A stretch of 26,414 nucleotides of DNA from Mycolicibacterium porcinum (GTDB lineage Bacteria; Actinomycetota; Actinomycetes; Mycobacteriales; Mycobacteriaceae), in NCBI GenBank assembly GCA_001942045.1, contig MSTD01000033.1:11257-37670 (forward strand). The letters are read 5' to 3'. Of this stretch, positions 24,226 through 26,414 are shown in pieces. The notes under the pieces are model-generated. The model searched no databases. It was not told the origin of the DNA and saw nothing but the letters and a program-made list of their open reading frames with translations. The stretch's first letter is position 1, and every line of letters begins with the position of its first letter. A program made the position numbers and the translations under genes.

Positions 24226-24702
24226 ATGCCTCCATATCCGACAGTCACATTGAAGAACGGCAGTCAGGGTCAACAGGTCGCGACGCTGCAGGCGCTGCTG
24301 AACCTGGACTACCCGGCCTATTCGCACCTGCAGGTGGATGGTGAGTTCGGTCCACAAACCGAAGCCGTCATCCGGGAATTCCAGAAGCGGGCCGGCCTGT
24401 TCGTCAACGGCGTCGCGGACGCCCAGACCCTAGCCAAACTCGACGAACTGACAACGCAGGGCGCAGGAACGGGTGAGGAGCTGAAGCAATGCAGCGGGGG
24501 CATTCTCGCCAGCCCGAGCACCTCATGCCCGTTCGCCCAGAACGTTCGCCAGGAGTACTTCGCCGTGCCGGGAGATTCGGTGCAGATCAACGTCTTCAGC
24601 CCGGTGACGCATCAGACTTACACGATGGCGTGTGTCCGGGAGGGCGGCTGGGTGACGTGCCGCGGCGGTAACAACGCGGTCGTCCAGTTCCCCTTCAACT
24701 GA
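24226..24702 (+). CDS. Peptidoglycan-binding-domain protein with Cys-rich C-terminal domain
   Basis: 158 residues. Residues 8-73 are a PG_binding_1 domain (LKNGSQGQQVATLQALLN, VDGEFGPQTEAVIREFQKRAGL, GVADAQTLAKLDEL). Residues 85-158 form a second domain with four cysteines (C89, C101, C136, C145) and the motifs TSCPFAQNVRQEY, SPVTHQTYTMAC and CRGGNNAVVQFPF. I recognise that signature as a recurrent mycobacterial exported domain with probable disulfides. No signal peptide is present, which is odd for a wall-binding, disulfide-type protein. ATG 24226 is set by AGAGGAG 7 nt upstream. It is preceded by promoter element copy B. Its last 8 bp overlap the convergent oxidoreductase gene. Confidence 0.85.
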   Translation: MPPYPTVTLKNGSQGQQVATLQALLNLDYPAYSHLQVDGEFGPQTEAVIREFQKRAGLFVNGVADAQTLAKLDELTTQGAGTGEELKQCSGGILASPSTSCPFAQNVRQEYFAVPGDSVQINVFSPVTHQTYTMACVREGGWVTCRGGNNAVVQFPFN

Positions 24703-25924
24703 CGGATCCGGAACCTCGGGCCGGCCGGGTCTGAAGTTCAGGAGCGGCCGCCGCGAGGAGGGCCTGCCGATCACCGGTCAGCGGGGGATAGATCCGTTCG
24801 GTGTTGATGGTTTTCTTGGTGGCCTTGGCCACCGCGCCGGTGGCCACGACCTCGCGATCCCAGCCCTCGGTGTAAACTGCGCCGGCCGGTCCCAGGTCGA
24901 GAACCGTGACATACCACGGGATTCGCAGCGCACGCATGGGCAGGCCGAGAAGGTCGCCGATCACGTTGTACCCGGCGTAGCGGCCCATCGGCCTGCCGTG
25001 CTGACACGACATCACCGACAGGTGGCCGTCGTCCACCCGCGCGGCCGCCACGTCGCCGGCCGCGAACACCGCGGGCACGCCGTCGACGCGGAGGTAGTCG
25101 TCGACCGGCAGTCGGCCGAACCGATCCAGCGGCACCTTCAGCTGCGAGGTCAGCGTGCTGGCCTGCATTCCCGCGCACCACACCACAGTGGCCGCCGATA
25201 TCGTGGTGCCCGATGACAGGGTCACCGCACCGATGTCGACCGCGGTCACACCGACCCCGGTCATGACCTGAACTCCGTTGTCGGACAACGCCGCTTCGAT
25301 CACCGGGCGGGCCGACGCGCCCATGTCCGAGCCGACATGCGGGCTGTGATCGACGAGCAGGACCTTCGGCGTCAGGGAGGCGTCGAACATCGCGGCGAAC
25401 CGTGCGGGCAATTCGCAGGCCGTCTCGATGCCGGTGAGTCCCGCCCCGACCACGACGACCGTGTCCGCGCCCGACACCTGGGGGTTGGCGGCCAGCGTGT
25501 CGAGGTGGGCGGCGAGGCGGCGCGCGCCGTCGAATGTGTCGACGTCGAAACCGAACTCGGCCAGCCCGGGGATCTTCGGCCGCGCCACCCGGCTGCCGGT
25601 GGCCAGCACCAGTCGGTCGTAGTCGATCACCACTGTGCGCCCGCCCTGCTGTGCTGTGACGGTGCGAGCCTTCGCGTCGATCGCGGTGACCTCGGCGGCG
25701 ATGTGGTCGACGCCGACGGGATCCAGCAGCTTCTCCAACGGGATTCGGCAGTCGGCGAGATCGGTCTCGTAATTGCGGACCCGGACGTCGTGGAAGGGGC
25801 GCGCGCTGACCACCGTGATCCGCACACCGTCGGCCGCTGACCCGAGTTCGTCGACGCGCCGGGCCGCACCGAGCGCCGCCCACAATCCGGCGAAACCCGA
25901 TCCGACGATCAGCACCCGCGACAC
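24695..25924 (-). CDS. NDH-2-like FAD-dependent pyridine nucleotide-disulfide oxidoreductase family protein
   Basis: 409 residues from GTG 25924. It has the FAD-binding GSGFAG (8-13), VLATGS (107-111 region), the NAD(P)-binding VVVVGAGLTGIE (156-167) and the second FAD motif FAAGDVAAA. The C-terminus PWYVTVLDLGPAGAVYTEGWDREV resembles NDH-2-like proteins. It lacks the hydrophobic/basic membrane tail of the neighbouring NDH-2. It likely oxidises NAD(P)H, with a quinone or other acceptor unknown. The start is placed at the GTG immediately before the FAD-binding strand (SRVLIVG); the open frame extends far upstream, but that part is Arg/Gly-rich and antisense to a signal-peptide gene. The ribosome binding site is weak. 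Confidence 0.85.
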   Translation of the reverse strand: MSRVLIVGSGFAGLWAALGAARRVDELGSAADGVRITVVSARPFHDVRVRNYETDLADCRIPLEKLLDPVGVDHIAAEVTAIDAKARTVTAQQGGRTVVIDYDRLVLATGSRVARPKIPGLAEFGFDVDTFDGARRLAAHLDTLAANPQVSGADTVVVVGAGLTGIETACELPARFAAMFDASLTPKVLLVDHSPHVGSDMGASARPVIEAALSDNGVQVMTGVGVTAVDIGAVTLSSGTTISAATVVWCAGMQASTLTSQLKVPLDRFGRLPVDDYLRVDGVPAVFAAGDVAAARVDDGHLSVMSCQHGRPMGRYAGYNVIGDLLGLPMRALRIPWYVTVLDLGPAGAVYTEGWDREVVATGAVAKATKKTINTERIYPPLTGDRQALLAAAAPELQTRPARGSGSVS

Positions 25925-26065
25925 GGGCTCAGCCTGCCACGCGAGACGCCACGCGGCCGTCGATATCACCGGGCAGTCCCCAGGGCGGTATGCGACGATG
26001 CACGGACCGCCCTGCTTCCCGAGCGGGAGTTCTTGCGGGTGCATGGAGAGAGGACCGCCGGATAG

Positions 26066-26414
26066 ATGACCGAAGCGCACCGCGCCACGCTCGCCGCCAA
26101 CGGAGCGAAGCTCGCGCTCGCAGGCCTGACCGTCGTCGGTGCCGTGCTGGCCGCTGCAAGCCAGGCCGCAGCAGACCCCATCGTGCCTGATCCAGCGCCT
26201 GCGCCGGCGGATCCTGCCCAGGCGGCACCCCCGCCCCCGGCACCGGCCGGTCCTCCGCAGGTGCCCGAGATCGCCAACCCGGTCTACGGCTCCGGACAGT
26301 ACGGATCGGGACCGGTCGGCACGCTCAGGGACCTCTGGCACCAAGCCCACGACCCGTACGGTTTCCAGGGTGGCGGGGGAGCGCCCGAGGGGGTCGCACC
26401 GCCGCCCTGGAAAC
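26066..26414 (+). CDS. Pro/Ala-rich secreted protein (3' end outside window)
   Basis: 116 codons from ATG 26066 run off the window edge. Residues 1-36 form a signal peptide (KLALAGLTVVGAVLAAASQAAA, cleavage before DPIVPD). A Pro/Ala-rich linker (about 37-66) follows, then VPEIANPVYGSGQYGSGPVGTLRDLWHQAHDPYGFQGGG. I do not recognise the family; it looks like a mycobacterial cell-wall or secreted protein. AGAGAGGA (26047-26054) is a ribosome binding site at a rather long 11 nt distance. An 8-codon reading frame from ATG 26043 ends in ATGA overlapping this start. The gene is divergent from the oxidoreductase gene with 141 bp between starts. Confidence 0.72.
   Translation, partial: MTEAHRATLAANGAKLALAGLTVVGAVLAAASQAAADPIVPDPAPAPADPAQAAPPPPAPAGPPQVPEIANPVYGSGQYGSGPVGTLRDLWHQAHDPYGFQGGGGAPEGVAPPPWK

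Noticed and set aside
25925..26350. N-terminal extension of the oxidoreductase reading frame up to 26350
   Set aside because: The added region is low-complexity Gly/Arg/Ala sequence antisense to a clear signal-peptide gene; the FAD-binding strand begins right at GTG 25924.

Overview
The window is a high-GC actinobacterial chromosome segment, almost certainly from a mycobacterium and most likely a fast-growing (Mycolicibacterium-type) species. The evidence is a RipD-type NlpC/P60 pseudoenzyme, a fatty acyl-AMP ligase, a mycothiol-dependent isomerase-family protein, a mycobacterial-type type II NADH dehydrogenase, and many genes that start directly at ATG or GTG 6-8 nt after a TANNNT -10 box (leaderless transcripts). 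I see no tRNA, rRNA, CRISPR array, insertion sequence, phage gene or integration scar. It reads as ordinary, tightly packed accessory chromosome.

Layout. 1-3465: a 5'-partial tenA (minus strand), then ripD, an M48 metalloprotease and a membrane protein on the plus strand. 3471-7280 (minus strand): a four-gene, translationally coupled operon. It holds a Urc1-like GTP-cyclohydrolase-II homologue, a Urc4-like DUF1688 protein, uracil phosphoribosyltransferase and a CPBP membrane protease. The first three are the core of the URC uracil-catabolic pathway worked out in yeast. 7379-10138: a small NYN-domain protein (plus), then an acyl-CoA synthetase and a DUF899 thioredoxin-like protein (minus). 10178-11014: an ArsR-type repressor coupled to an SRPBCC/AHSA1 protein, with two matching TCAAC-N6-GTTGA palindromes in the divergent promoter region. 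11024-16209 (plus): fatty acyl-AMP ligase, cyanase, a mycothiol-dependent-isomerase family protein, a zinc alcohol dehydrogenase and a secreted PHB-depolymerase/feruloyl-esterase family hydrolase. 16329-19829 (plus): DUF2278/lamin-tail protein, methyltransferase and a ThrE-family exporter. 19821-20931 (minus): a SMP-30 family protein and a tiny Trp-rich secreted protein. 21090-24116 (plus): a DGPF/YCII protein, an ECF42-type sigma factor and NDH-2; a matching ECF promoter precedes the first of these. 24226-26414: a peptidoglycan-binding-domain protein (plus), a second NDH-2-like flavoprotein (minus) and the 5' part of a Pro-rich secreted protein (plus).

The observations most worth following are these. 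(a) Two near-identical GTAG-TCGG-CTAC inverted repeats lie 8 kb apart, each 37-38 nt upstream of a TAC(G/C)TT box, in front of two unrelated genes (DUF2278 and the peptidoglycan-binding protein). (b) The URC operon carries a coupled membrane protease. (c) The ArsR operators have identical geometry, and one overlaps the leaderless start. (d) A TGTCGA-N17-CGTC promoter precedes the DGPF-ECF42 pair. (e) Leaderless promoters are very frequent, and two have a -10 box that contains the stop codon of the preceding gene. All functional statements come from reading translated sequence and remembered family motifs; no searches were run.
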